From Moniliella sp. 'wahieum' (taxonomy: Eukaryota > Basidiomycota > Moniliellomycetes > Moniliellales > Moniliellaceae), in contig RSEE01000001.1 in the NCBI GenBank assembly GCA_003971905.1, positions 558,001 through 622,000 on the forward strand: 64,000 nt of DNA, written 5' to 3'. Shown here one piece after another: positions 30,290-42,570 of the stretch (position 1 is its first letter; each line of letters begins with the position of its first letter). The notes below the pieces were generated by a model, which saw only the letters and a list, made by a program, of their open reading frames with translations, was not told the DNA's origin and searched no databases. Both the position numbers and the translations under genes were made by a program.

Positions 30290-33065
30290 ATGGCCCGCGT
30301 GTCTTCCCTCCGCCACGGGCGGGGCCACTCCCGCACTGCGTCTTTGTCTGTCTCCTTACCGCCTCGACCGTTCACTGGGCATTCAAGCATTGATTCGGCT
30401 ACCGAACTCGCCCCCGGCCTCTTCACTCCTCAGCTTTCGCCATTTCCTTCCGACCTAGGCATGCCCCCCTTCCAGTTGCGGTGGAGGACACATTGTTCGA
30501 TCCCGCCCCTGCTGCCTCATCTTCCCCCTCCATGTGCCTTGCCCAGATCGTGCCCGAGCCCAGTGAAATTTCGCCGGTGGAGCCTATGTCTGCGCCGGTC
30601 ACTCCAAGGAACGTGGTCCCGCCTCTTCCGCCCCCGCCGGACTCCATTCCCTCACCTGCCTCTACTCCAACGCCAGCCACTGTACACACTCGCCGGCCTA
30701 GCAGACATATCCGTCAGCCAAGCATGTCCACTGGACGTCAGAGTATGGAGATCCTTGCTGGCCCAGCGGATGCTCGGCCTTCTTCAATTTGCAGTGCGAG
30801 CACTCAGCCTTCGGCAGCTTCGTTGATTTCACCAGAGTCCTCGATTCCAACTCTGATGAAGCCTCAGCTAGCTTGGCGGTGGCCTCAGCAGCGCAAGAAT
30901 ATTACCCGTTCCAACGACTTGTCTACGTCACCCTCCGGCAGTGACACTGAGGACGATGCATCTTCCCCAGATAGCCGTCTCAGCTCACTCTCAAAGCTGG
31001 AGGGTCGCACCTCTTCTCACCCTCGCCTCCCCTCTGCCAGCCGCCCCATCCTCAAGAACTCGATGCATAATGACCCTAGGGAACGCAGGATCCAGAGTGG
31101 ACCCCTCCTCCGCTTCAGCCTTCCTCCTCCCTCCCGCCCCACTTCGTTTTCCTCCTCATTGCATGGTGGCGAAAGACAGCTCCAGCTCCCTGATTTCGAC
31201 GAATTGCACGGTGCCGATGGGATCAACTCAGCCCGCACGTCTCGTATTTTGGAGGCGAATGAACACTTAACTGCGAATGCCGACCGCAGGGAACGAGATG
31301 GGCCACTTTTCGCTACGCGACCCCGTTCCAGGCCTGTTTCGTTCAGTCTTTCAGCAAGGACTGGAGAAACTGGGGAGGAAGGGCTGGCACCGCTGGTGGA
31401 AGAAGAAGGGGAAGAGGACGAAACTTCGGAGGGCACTCGGGCCGCCAACGCTGCTTTTCTTCGCCGCCAGCGCCCCGCCAGCCTGCTTCTCTCGGCTGGC
31501 TTTCGAGCTGGCTTGGCCTCGCATCCGTACGCCCTGTCGGGCTCTGGCTTGCGCACTGGCCACGCCCGGGCCCACACCGTTCATCCCACCCCTTCTACTC
31601 CTGCCATGAAGGAAGTGCCCTCGCCCGCTCCGGACATGCCGTTGCCGCCCTCATCCGAGCCTCAGTGCCCCACTACTTTCGATTCCCCCATTAGCTCTGA
31701 GCTTGAATCTGAGACGGACTCTATTTCCGAACCCGAGGCCGAGGTTCTTGATTCCCCTCGAGATGAGATGCCTCCTCGTCCGGTGAGTACGCCACTTCGC
31801 GCCTTGCGACTTGGCACGTCACCTGTACCATTAGCAGGAGAAACTATGGCTCCCATGCGGAGGATGGGCGGCGTGGGTTACACAAGGCCCGTGGCCGTGG
31901 AAAGGACCAAGTCCAACGCTTTCGTCTGTCTCACTTCCACTCTCGCGGCCTGGATCGCGCACTGCGCTTGCACACCCTTCGGAGGACCGTGGGAGAGAAC
32001 GTGAGCGGGAACGTGACACTGCTGCGCTCGAATCTGCCCGAAATCAATTGGCCATGGTTCAACAAGAGTTGCGCACCCAAACCATCCGTCATGCCGACCA
32101 GTTTGCCGCTCTTCAGCGTGCCAAGGCCGATGAGATGAGTGCGTTGCAGGCCCAGGTGGACGAACTTAAAGGTCGGCTGGCTACGGTCGAGACGCGCATG
32201 CAGGCCGCAGACCAGGAACTGGAGCGTTGGCCAGCTCTGCTGGCTCAGACTGAAGGCCGGGCTGCTGCGGCAGAACGTGCTGCGCTCGACGCCCAGCGTG
32301 CCGTGGAACAAATTCAAATGGCGTTTTGGGCACAGTATCAAGCCCGCGCTGAGGCGGAAGCTCAATTGGCGCTGTGGCGTGAAAGCACGCAACCCTTGTT
32401 TGCTCATGAGCCTCCCCTCTCCTGGCAAGCGACACAGGCTCCGCCTCTGTCTGTCCCTCTACCTTCTTGTCCCGATGTTCCTCTTCCTGCGAAGGAAATG
32501 GAAGATGTGGATGCATACGTGCAAAGCAGAATGAGCCCCACAACATCTGATCATGTTAATATTTTACCCTTCCAACAGGTTGGAGAGGGAACTTCCCCTG
32601 TGCCATGGCAGCAGGCCGTTGTCTCGAACGAAGCCGGGCCCAGCCTTGTTCATTCGCAGGATGGCCATGTACCGCCTGACCAACTACGCTCACGAGCCTC
32701 CTCTTCTGGTTCATCTTTACCCAGCTGGCGGCCCAGCGATGCCGATGGTCCTCCGACCCCATCGGAATCCAACGAAAGTCACGAAGTGCGCTCGCCAGCC
32801 GATGGCGAGACCCTGATGGGACTACCGCCTCTTGTCCGAGCGCTGAGTGCGGGCGACTTGATGCCCCTCTGGTCATTCGCCCAAGCTCAGCAAAGCCCGT
32901 CACGTACGTCAACCGGCTGTGCCCGCCCTGCCTCTACAACCTCTTCCACCCCCTTGCGAAGGGGGACTTTTTTACCCGGGCCCTCGTTCACTTCCTTCCC
33001 TATCCGACCCCGATGAGCTGGACATGCCCGCGTTGCCGCTCTACCAGTCTGACTGGACACCTTGA
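30290..33065 (+). CDS. Long Ser/Pro-rich protein with a coiled coil, function unknown
   Basis: About 920 residues, read through roughly three frame changes (near 30475, 32004 and 32990). The ATG at 30290 opens MARVSSLRHGRGHSRTASLS. The first two thirds are disordered and Ser/Pro/Arg-rich with repeated phospho-site-like motifs (RRPSRHIRQPSMSTGRQS; RSRPVSFSLSART and RRQRPASLLLSAGF are similar R-R-P-x-S-[FL]-x-L-S modules). An acidic patch (EEEGEEDETSEG) follows. From about 32048 to 32400 a helical, Gln/Ala/Glu-rich region (LQAQVDELKGRLATVETRMQ) is a probable coiled coil. The last part is again Ser/Pro-rich and ends DELDMPALPLYQSDW with TGA at 33063-33065. No catalytic domain is visible. Likely a regulated scaffold or cortical protein, which is inference. 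Confidence 0.62.
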
Positions 33066-33869
33066 GACGAGAGTTCTACCCCGTTTCGCCTTTCCTTTTA
33101 CGCTTCAACCTCACGCTCCCTCATCCGTCTTTTACTTTTTTTGTTCCGCGCCTTCGACCTTCACTCAGCTGGGCGCAAATGGACAACTCTCTTGCTTCTA
33201 GCAGGTACTTTCCTTGATGCGGCATCTGTGCATACCATCCACACAGCTCGCCCTGCAGATAGCTGATTCTCCTGTATTTCTATGCCATCCGCATTTGGCA
33301 CTTGGTGAATGGAACTGATCGGAAGAACTTTGGGCTGGAGACAGCGACGCTTGGTGCCGTGTCCTGCCTGTCACGTGTTGCGCGTCGTTTCACTCACCGG
33401 TCACTAGCTTGGCGCTCAATTATTCAATCGGGGTAACTCGCAAATAGACATCGGTAAGTCGATAAAGCGATAAGCGATCGTCGATGATCGATGATCATCG
33501 ATAGTAGGCCCGAAAGCATGATCGATGGTCGTTTTGACGTTGCGGCTCGTTTGCGGCAGAGGCAGTCTAGACATCGCCATCCGAGGGACGCCAACAGAGT
33601 GCGAGGCCAGCCCACTTCGTACGGTAACATGGAACACACGTTGGACGCTCACCGTATTCAGGCCTCTGTTCCAGGAATCGAGAGGACTCGGCGACTCCGG
33701 TTACTCTCCACCTCCCCGTTTATTCATAGCGCTCTACCCACACAGCTCAGCGCTCCGGCGCTCCGGACCAACCCATAATGTGAAGAGGCCAGCGGCCTTC
33801 GAACAAAATCCAAGGCGCCCATCCACTTCACCCGTTTTGGAAGTTCGCGCTCCCCCCCCCTCATCAAAG
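33066..33869. other. Intergenic
   Basis: 3' flank of the Ser/Pro-rich gene and self-complementary words TCGTCGATGATCGATGATCA (33479-33498). Open frames here show nothing recognisable. Confidence 0.45.
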
Positions 33870-34219
33870 ATGGGAGGGAGGAAGAGTGCTGTCCACAGTG
33901 AACAGCCTGGGCTTCGATGTGCAATGGAAAACGAGGAGGGCGAGGTGATGGCCGAGCCGGAGATCGAAGATGATCTCGATGATCCCTCCATTCGTATGTA
34001 TACACCCCTTCCCCCCACACCGAGAGTTGGAGTTCTCAGCAAAACGCCAGTCTCGGTGCTGGACACAACCTGTCACCAATACGTAACGGGTATCCCGAGT
34101 CATATAGAGTGGGTTGTTGGTCTACTGACATACTGACAGGCAATTCAGCAGAAGGAGCGATACGAAGCAACATTCTGTCCACAGCTTCGATCGCTTCCAT
34201 TGCTAGAGAGAAGTATTAA
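33870..34219 (+). CDS. Possible small two-exon gene, 67 residues, unknown
   Basis: ATG 33870; exon 1 33870-33993 encodes an acidic segment (EEGEVMAEPEIEDDLDDPSI). Intron 33994-34139 has GTATGT and CATACTGACAG, a good donor, branch and acceptor. Exon 2 34140-34219 gives AEGAIRSNILSTASIASIAR and TAA. The introns-to-frame bookkeeping is exact, which is the main support. I recognise no family, and it could be the 3' part of a larger gene or a chance arrangement. Confidence 0.33.
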
Positions 34220-34973
34220 ACCACGTCCGAAGAGTTTTACATAGTAGGACGACAGCGACAACGCGCCGAGAATAGATAGATTTGGGAGCTAGCCGGTCCT
34301 CTCCCGCAACTTCCCTGAGGTTGCCAAATATGTGCTTGGTATATCCCCCAACCCGCTCCATCAGCCCTCCTATATCGCATGAAAACGTGCACCACACCAT
34401 AGGACATTCAGCCGCGATGTATCTGCGTATCTGCCATTTTATGTGCCTTTCTGTTGAACACCCGCGTGTGTTATAAATAGATCGAGTCTCCATCGGCCTT
34501 CAAGCTTCAAGCTTCAAGCTTCATCTCACAGTCGCACGCGGGCGCAACACACTGCAGGCAGTTTTGGGCCATCCCGCCGCAGCCACATTCCTATCCGCGT
34601 CAACCTGAGCATCACTTTCGGGATCTGTGCTCCAGGCTGCTTATTGACACGATGGTGCTCAGAGCCATGATGCATCAACTCGTTCGTTGGTGATAGTATT
34701 ATTATTTGTTCCCTATAGTACTAGGAACTTCACCTTTACTCATTTTCGCCTTGTTGGCCCCAGGTTCCATGGGTCACTCTGGCCGTTCACTGCCACCACC
34801 ATCGCCCCAGCGTAACATCGTTGCCCTCCCCACGCGTGTCTGTTTCTGCAGCTGCGCCCGACCAGAATTCTCGTTTCATTGTTTCAGGTCTCCCCACTGC
34901 GGCGCAGTGCAGGTGATTTTACCTGATCGAACGCACCACCACCTGACCAACATCCCTTCCCAAGCCTACCGCT
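34220..34973. other. Intergenic with AAGCTTC repeat
   Basis: Four near-perfect CAAGCTT/TTCAAGC units at 34499-34523. The right end is the promoter of the Sgf11 gene. No gene recognised. Confidence 0.5.
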
Positions 34974-36319
34974 ATGGCCGACGAGACCGCGTTGGATGGC
35001 GGCCTCAGGCGGTATCCAGCGCCTAAGCAAACGTCTGTACGACGCCTTGGTTCGCGACATGGTATCACAGTCTGCTGTCAACTGGCGGTTGACTGCCAAG
35101 CGCCGCCGCGCCGAGACGATTGGGGACGTGTGTCATACGTGCGGCCAGCGGTGCGCTCTGTTCTCTCTGGGCATATGCTCCGTGGGAGCTGGTACCGAAG
35201 ATACCTCCAAAGCTGCTTCGTCGAGCTCCCAAGACGCGACGCTCAAAAGCGGACCTCCGCCTTCCTCGAGTGGATCAACTTCCCCCAACTCAGCTGCTGC
35301 GTCGGCCACCACGTCAGTTGTCACCCCCTCAGGCAGCCAAGCTGGCAAACCCGACATGTATGCCCAGAACCCCTCTTTGAATGCGTGGTATGCTCGCGCC
35401 AAGTGAGTAGCAATCGTTATGCGGTTCATCTTGCCAAGTGCCTTGGCATTGGTTCAAGCGGCAAGGCAGCCAGTGCTGCTCGCAAGCAGGCTCTCTCTGC
35501 CCGCAACTCACCCACCCCCAATGCTACTCCCGACACCTCAAGTCTCCTTTTATCCACCCCACGAGTTCAAGCTGCATTGGAAGCTCGCAAACGCATCCGC
35601 GCCCCGGACGGTCACTTACTCAAGCCGAACTCCAAACGGGGCGATGCTCGGGACGAGGAGGCCGGGGCCGCCAAAAAAGAGTAGGTCTCCCCTCCCCGCT
35701 TTCGTTTTAGCATACTAACCATCGTGCGTCCCATATTTAGCCGTGCACTCGATCACGTCTCGTGCAGGAAACAGTACCGTTTTTGCTGCCTCACCCTTGA
35801 ACCCTAATGTGGCCAGCGCGCGGGCGTCACCAGCTCCCAGCGGGACAGAGAGTGTCAAGAGCCAAGACCGAGCCAGACCCAAGCTCAAAACCTCTAGCTC
35901 CATCACTGCTGACACGATCGAAGTCGACAAGAAGGGCAGCCTGCCCCCTGGCCACACCCGGGCTAGCCCGCCTAATCTAAGCTCTCCGGCGTGGCACAAA
36001 CCAGGCTGGGCAGTCCAGATAGTGTATGGCCTTTGCTCCCATTCATTTTGCTCAACAGAGTGTGGTGACTGACTGCTTGTGCTTTTGGTAGCAGATGTCC
36101 TCTTCGGCCCTCTCGGGCCAGGATCAGAAAGCGAAGAGGATTCAGATCATGGTCTTTGGGAAAGTGGAAGCGAAGACGGTTCCAATCCGAACGCTTCACA
36201 ACCGTCTGCATATCCGACGGCGCGATCAGTGGCGGCGGCGACGACGACGAGGCGACGGCGCTGACAACCTGGACGATAACGAAAGTGACCTGAGCGACAA
36301 CAGTATACTCGACAACTAA
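34974..36319 (+). CDS. SGF11: SAGA deubiquitinase-module subunit Sgf11
   Basis: Adaptor that activates the Ubp8 deubiquitinase of SAGA on histone H2B. The N-terminal helix reads RLSKRLYDALVRDMVSQSAV and CHTCGQRC follows it, after one extra G near 34997. A Ser/Pro linker leads to the diagnostic zinc finger FECVVCSRQVSSNRYAVHLA followed by KCLGIG (Cys-X2-Cys...His-X3-Cys), reached by restoring one C near 35371. The C-terminal half is a long basic/Ser-rich tail (ARKQALSARNSPTPNATP; SARASPAPSGTESVKSQDRA), then an acidic end (DDNESDLSDNSILDN, TAA 36317-36319). Intron 1 is 35681-35740 (GTAGGT, CATACTAACC, TTTAG); intron 2 is about 36024-36094 (GTATGG...GCAG). The long tail makes it much larger than yeast Sgf11, so exon joins in the tail are less certain. 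Confidence 0.82.
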
Positions 36320-36653
36320 TCTTATCCATCAATATTGCGGCAAATCATGGAATTACCATCGCTTGCGTCAAATCATGGGATTGCCATCGCAACAACAGCA
36401 GAAGAAAGACAGCCTAGGTCCCCCAGCATCACACACTCAAGGTTATGTTTCTATCGGGGAAGAAGTGAGGGCAAGAGCCATGGTGGACACAGCCACACTC
36501 AGATCCGACAACGGGAACAGCTGACAAGAGGCGAGACGGACGAAGGCGTGGATGGAAGTGAAACGACGTAATGAGGGACAAGTAACATGAAAGGCGGGTA
36601 TGCAGAGCACTGAGTACTGAATTCATAGGGACAAGCAACCAGGGGTGAGCCAT
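36320..36653. other. Intergenic between convergent SGF11 and RPL36
   Basis: Contains a direct repeat of CAAATCATGG-ATTaCCATCGC type words (36342-36390). No gene recognised. Confidence 0.45.
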
Positions 36654-37109
36654 TTAGTGACCAGCACGGCGCGTTCAGCAATCACGTTCTGCAGAGCCTC
36701 GACCTTTGCCTTAGCACGCTTGAGGGTGCCGAGGCGTTCTTCATGAAATTGCGAGCGCGCTTGTCCTACAAATGAGCCACAAGTCAGTACAAAAAGTATT
36801 ACCAGGACGCGATCAGCATTAGAGCATCCCCCCCCCCCGCAGCCAGGGTCGTATAGGATGCCCAGTCCAGAAGTATAACGCACCTTGGAGTTGCGGAGGA
36901 GTTCCATGGCGCGCCGTTCGTAAGGAGCAAAGCCAGCGACCTCACGGATGACCGACTTGACAATCAGGTTGCGCTGCGACGTGTGGCCCTTCATCGCGGA
37001 CGAGCGAGGAACCACGCGGCGCTCCGTCTTGTGGCCGCGGGAAATGCCCCAGGCGAGGCCGGAGCGCGAACAGTGGGCTTAGGATGGGGTTGGACGAGTT
37101 GCGGACCAT
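36654..37109 (-). CDS. RPL36: 60S ribosomal protein eL36
   Basis: Large-subunit ribosomal protein. The minus strand reads RSGLAWGISRGHKTERRVVP, MKGHTSQRNLIVKSVIREVA, GFAPYERRAMELLRNSK, then intron 36766-36883 (GTGCGT...TTGTAG, containing a run of 12 G), then DKRAR, KKRLGTLKRAKAKVEALQNV and IAER. Restoring one base in exon 2 near 36747 and one C near 36672 gives the family-typical ending RRAGH and TAA at 36654-36656. The first exon start is unclear: ATG 37109 is followed by residues unlike the family and needs an indel, or a small intron, to join RSGLAWG. Identity is certain, the first 10-15 residues are not. Confidence 0.9.
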
Positions 37110-37540
37110 GGCGGCGAGTAGGTTGGCTGACGGCAATCTGCAGCTAGCTATCGTGCGCTCAAAGCATTAGCGGTTGAGCGCACCTAACCCGGACGGCAGG
37201 GCAGAACCCTATCACACCCACTGCGGCAGATATCCCGCTAGGGTTCCAGAGTCAGGCATGGCAACCAATACCGGTCACGTGACCTCCAGAACCTGTGTTC
37301 CGCGGCCGTCACGTGCTTGCTGTCCCAGATACTGAGGGCGTTGAAATTGAGGTTAGCAGCCCTGACATGCTGACGCATGAGCAAGCGAGGTGATGTCGAT
37401 TATTATGCCACAACGATAATTACGCCAAAAGTCTTGACGCGCACGTTGGGTGTGTTGGGGTGGAGCGGGCGGCTGAGCTCTCGATCCATTGCGCCAGGAG
37501 GGGATGAGCTCAAGCGGGTGGGCCCTCCCCCTGGTACCTT

Positions 37541-37727
37541 TCTCTCGTTCTCCCTCCTTTTCTCCTTTCTCCTTTTCTCCCTTTCTCCCTTTTCTCCCTT
37601 TTCTCCCTTTTCTCCCTTTTCTCCCTTTTCTCCTTTTCTCCTTTTCTCTCCCTTTTCTCCCTTTTCTCCCTTTCTCCCTTTTCTCTCTCCCTTTTCTCCT
37701 CTTTCTCCTCTTCCTCTTCTCTTCCCA
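37541..37727. repeat. Polypyrimidine tract of CTCCCTTTT-type units
   Basis: Nearly 190 bp almost purely C/T on the plus strand, built from variants of TTTTCTCCC repeated head to tail. It ends about 100 bp before the start codon of the SPX-EXS gene, so it lies in its promoter or 5' UTR. Confidence 0.92.
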
Positions 37728-37825
37728 TTCTCACCTCCGTCGCGTCTCCCCCTGTCTGCCGCCATCTCTGTCATCCTGGGTGTTCGATCTGCGTTCCCCT
37801 TTGTCTTGTACGCAACTCAGCCACT

Positions 37826-40768
37826 ATGAAGTTTGGCCGCTACCTGGAGGACAACGCGCAGCCTGAGTGAGGCGTGCCTATCTCGACTACAAGGGGCTGA
37901 AGAAGCTCATCAAGCAGGTCCAAGGCCGCCGGGCTCAGCGTATTGTTGCGCAACGTAAGCTTGCTCTCGCGGCCTCCGCACCGGTCTCCCGCCGCTGGAG
38001 CACTTTCCGCCGCGCCAGCCTACTCTTTAGCGGCCTCGGGCCATCGAGTGAGCACCAACCCCCCTGCCCAGCACACCTGCCTCAGACGGTACCCAGAGCC
38101 CTGGCGCATCAGGTTACTTCTCCACCGTGGCTGCGCCCTCTCCTTTAATCTCTCCCACAATCAACGTCCCTGCCGATCTACCACCCATTGATTTGGCCAA
38201 AACACGCATGACGATTGACGAGACTATCTGCTCTGTCCCGCTCCACCCTCCTCTACCCATCCCACCACCTGACTCGGCCATGGTCTCCACTTGGCGCTCT
38301 GTCTTATCACACTCCTCCCATCACAGCAGCATGTTTCCTACTGCCAGTAGCATGCGGAGAGGCCCTCATCCACCCGCCATGCCTTCTGTGACCGAGATGG
38401 GCACATCGACCCCTATAGCCTCCGACGATGCCTCCTTTTCCTCGCCACCCTCGGAGATGGTCCCAATGGACCCAGCGCAAGAGGCAGCCAATCAAGCATA
38501 TCGCAATTTGGTCGAAGCGCACTTCGACTATCCAGAACGCATTTTCTTGGCCGGTCTCGACTCGGAACTAAACAAACATACCACACACCTTCTACCTCGA
38601 ACGCGAGGCGGAGTTTGAGGCACGTTTCGCCATGATTGCTCGTCAGCTGCGCGGCGAACTAGTCGATCACCGCCGTGCGTTCAAACGCCACGCTCCCAAT
38701 CACAATGCCATGACCCAGATGCGTCAGTTCGTTGAGGATCTCGTCACTGGATTACCTCGCAGCTCCGCCCAGGCATCCTCGGAAGCCAAACCTTTGGGTA
38801 AGCCCGGCCAAGACCCACCGGACGTAGCGCGGGCACACCCCGTAGACGCCCCAAAAGGGAAGAGACGGCGAAGAACGCTCCTCTTCGTCGAGTAACCACC
38901 ATCTACGATGAGGAGGAACAGCGGTGGGTAACAGCACTGGATAATGTGCCTGCTACGGTGGCGGAGCACATTATTGCTGAGGATGAGCGAACGCGGAGCG
39001 ACAATGTGGCTGCGGTTCAGAGCCGGGATCCGGAAGCATATGTGGCCGCGGCCAAGAAACTCAAAAATGCCATGGTTGAACTCTACCGCGGCTTCTGTAT
39101 CCTCAAAAATTACGCTATTCTCAACCGCACCGGCTTTGTCAAGATTCTCAAGAAGGCAAGCAAAGTGTTGGTATTCATGGCATATCAGACGCTTACCTTG
39201 CCGCTCAGGCTAAGCCTTCCCCGCTTTACACTTCGCACAAAGTCGACGATGATGATCTCGGCTGAGGAGCTGTTCACAGCTTACTTTGAACAGGGGGACC
39301 GCAAACGGGCATTGGCGCGCTTGCGAAGTGTGACTGGTGGCTTTGATTCGGCTGCCCGAACCCACTACGCCTCAGTGTTCCGTGCCGGAATGGCAACGGG
39401 ACTGGCAGCAACGATGACCGTGGATGCGGTGGAGAATGCACTGGAGATAGACCCCCTGGTCCGGGGACCTGAATGGGAGCTGCTCTGGCGCGTCTACACT
39501 GCCTTTTACCTGCCCACCGCCTTTGCTTTCCTTTTTGGCGTGTGCCGCCTAGCGTTCCAATACTATCGTATCAACGCGCCGTTTATTTTGAATGGGATCC
39601 ACGGTCCACGTTAGATCCTCACCAATCGTTTGAACTGCCGGCATGGTTCTGCTTTCACTTGCTCTGGCTGCGCGACTCTCGTTTTCTGATCCGATGAGCC
39701 TGGGCCACCGTCATCCATCCCCCCCCGGCTTGGCCTGCTCTCTGGTTGGCCTCTGCCCTTTTTGTCATCTTTGTCCCAGGACGCATATTGTGGTCCGATA
39801 CCCGTCGCTGGCTCCGCGAGGCTGTTCTCCGTGTTCTATCAGCCGGCTTGGTACCTACGTCCAAGTATGCGATCCAGTTTTCTGACTTCATGCTTGGTGA
39901 TGTTGGCACCAGCTTGACCTTTACATTGTCCACTCTATGGTTGATGCAATGCCAGTACCGTCAGGGTGGGTGGACTTGGAGCCATGCTGGGGATGGAATA
40001 TGCGATGCGAGCACGAGCCGTTGGACGGGGGCTTGGCGATGCTACCTCCCCTGATCCGGTTAACCCAGTGCTTACGCCGCTGGGTCGATTCGAGGCAAAC
40101 GGTTCATTTGGCCAATGGTGGCAAGTACACAGCCAGCATCCTCAATGCCTACACGTACGCTCACTGGCGCTGGATGGGATCAGGTCCAACCGGACTTGGC
40201 TTTTGGATCTGTGCCGCAGTACTCAATTCGACCTACTCGGGCCTTTGGGATGTATTGATGGATTGGTCTTTAGGCAAGACACGGCCCGGTCTGGGTCCTG
40301 ACGGTCAACTCTACCGGGTGGGCAAGCGATTCCATTTCTGCTCCGTGCAGAACTAATGTACTATGAACATTGGCCGGTGTACTACTGGGCCATGGCGAGC
40401 GACTTGATCCTCCGTCTCTCCTGGCTCCTTTACCTCATTCCTCTCCCTAGTTCATTGTCCAGTGGGCTGGCGAGAGCTTTGCTGGTGGCTTGGCTCGAGA
40501 TGCTGCGGCGGTGGCAGTGGATGTTTCTACGTGTGGAGAACGAGCATTTGGGCAATGCGGATCGTTATCGCGCCACGGCCGACATGCCTCTTCCTTACGA
40601 TATGTCCCCCGCCCAGGAAGACGACAAACACACTGCTTCGCTATGGCCCAGTCCCCCTCGGACGAATTTGGCTCCGAGACGGATGCGCATACCCTCAATT
40701 CGGATGAAGCTGATATGGGCAACAGCGATGTGGAATCCGGTCCAGCCCAGCGGCGGGACTCAGGGTGA
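37826..40768 (+). CDS. SYG1: SPX-EXS domain protein, Syg1/XPR1-like phosphate exporter
   Basis: Integral membrane protein; family members export phosphate and sense inositol pyrophosphates through the SPX domain. MKFGRYLEDNAQPE opens the SPX domain and continues RRAYLDYKGLKKLIKQVQ after one missing G at the codon following Glu (near 37868). SPX resumes after an insert with AHFDYPERIFLAGLDSELNK, EAEFEARFAMIARQLRGEL, and KNAMVELYRGFCILKNYAIL, NRTGFVKILKKASKVL. EXS/transmembrane part: YTAFYLPTAFAFLFGVCRLA, SALFVIFVPGRILWSDTRRW, KYAIQFSDFMLGDVGTSLTF, CLRRWVDSRQTVHLANGGKY, CAAVLNSTYSGLWDVLMDWS, ending after FLRVENEHLGN-type sequence with an acidic tail (FGSETDAHTLNSDEADMGNS) and TGA at 40766-40768. 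Roughly ten frame changes are needed. The long Ser/Pro insert within the SPX region is common in fungi. Confidence 0.88.
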
Positions 40769-42570
40769 CGCCTGCTCGCTCCCTTTTAGATTAGATTGAC
40801 GTGGAATTAAAACTTTGACGCACACTCTCGTTTCTTTCTGTTCTGTCGTTTGCTCAACCCTATCCTCCTTGTTCCAACGTCTCAATTTATGTGGTTTTGA
40901 TTTTCTGATTGTGGGCTCTGGGTGCCAACGTTAGGCATACCACGGTTGGCTGTGGGTGTTGTTGTATGGATACTAGCACACCAATCAATAACTCTTTCTA
41001 TACTAAGACTGAAGCAGCCCCAATAAAACGGTTTGAGCCGATTAATAATTCTGGATGTGCTTGCAGGCAGGAATCAGGGCCGATCAATGGGGACCACCTT
41101 CTACATGCACGTGCGGTTCTAACCTAAGGCACCCGCTTCTATATGAGCGTCTGGCAGTTCCCCATTACCTCCTTGGTTTTCTGCTTCCTACGTCCCCTCC
41201 ATATATAGTCACCCATGTGGATAAAATATCAGAGGAGGGCCATAGTAGTACTCACAGGAAAGTGTTATACAGTAGGTGTATAGGGGGCTCAAGGCCCTAC
41301 AATCATTACACGGCCTAATGTTTAACCACAAAAGACACAGGAGCACAGGTGTGGATTGATGATATCGATTAGCCTCGTGATGGCATGGAGCGAAGAGGAC
41401 CCAGCACTATACTGTTGCATTTATGTCATTATTCCGTACAGAGCTTACCGCTGTGGGACAAAGATGAGCTGCGCTGAACCGGTCTGCTCAGCAATCTCAT
41501 CCGGCGTGTGGTGCTTTGTTATAAACGCCAGTGGGCCCCGCACTCTTCCCACTTTCATCCGAATCTGGGGGACCACCACAAAAGGGGCTTACTCGCAAGG
41601 GAACTATACTGTATACTTCCATTTCCTATGAAACCCGAAAGGCCATCAAAAATCGACACACGTTCACAATGCATCGACAAAACAGTACTCAGTCCGGAGG
41701 GAAGAAGCACCCCAAGTGTATGCAAGACGAGAACGACAGAAAAACGCGAGAAGAGGGGCTGTACCAGAACGTTTTTGTGTATACTAATGGAAACTCAAGC
41801 GTGTGAAAATTGGAATTCAAAGAGCCAGTCAAAGGAGGGAATGAGAATAAATGGTGTCGTGGGCCCGGCCAGACGGACAATACGCAGGCGAGATCCCGTT
41901 TGTGAGAAAGAGGAGACAGGGGTTATAGGGCATTGGAAGGTGAGGTACCAGCAGTACCAATATGGCGGATCGGACGGGAAAAAATCAAGGAATTAACGGA
42001 AAGTCGGACTTGTATAGGACGGGGGTAAGGGGTTGAAGAGGGACCAGGAAACGTAGAATAAGGAAAAAAGAAAACGAAAGAGCCTATGCTTGTGCTCATG
42101 TTTTACATCGGTCCACGCATACGTGCTTGAACCGCTGGTTGGGAAGTGCCATGGGGGAAATAGCTTGACCAGGCAGTGTTGCTGGTCTCGTGGCCTGAGC
42201 AAGAAGTTGTTGGTGAGTACTGGTGCCTTGGGTATAGGTCAACCGTTTAACCGTGCGAGTGTGTTGGGCGGGTAAACAGGGTAATAGGTTGCCGCGGCTT
42301 GGCCAGTTCGGTCCAGCTGTTGGAAGAAGAGACCGTACTGGCAACGGAGGTGGTGGAAACAGAGTGCGCCAGCGCCGTAGGATTCGTTGCCCATCGACTG
42401 AGCGACGGGCTTGGGGACGAAGAGCGTGATGAGGAACGTCGAGGGGAGAATAGTGGAAGGTAGGGGAGGTTCCGGACGACGAGCTGTGGTCCTCCGTCAG
42501 TCCTGGGGAGGTAGGGCAGGAGGTAGCATATCGACCCGTAGGAGGATGGCGAGCCATGTACCCTCCTTCC
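40769..42570. other. Gene-poor spacer
   Basis: AT-richer DNA without recognisable genes from 40800 to about 42095. From 42096 to 42570 a Pro/Ser-rich minus-strand frame (SPGLTEDHSSSSGTSPTFHY) may be the C-terminal tail of the cyclin after a frameshift. Confidence 0.4.
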
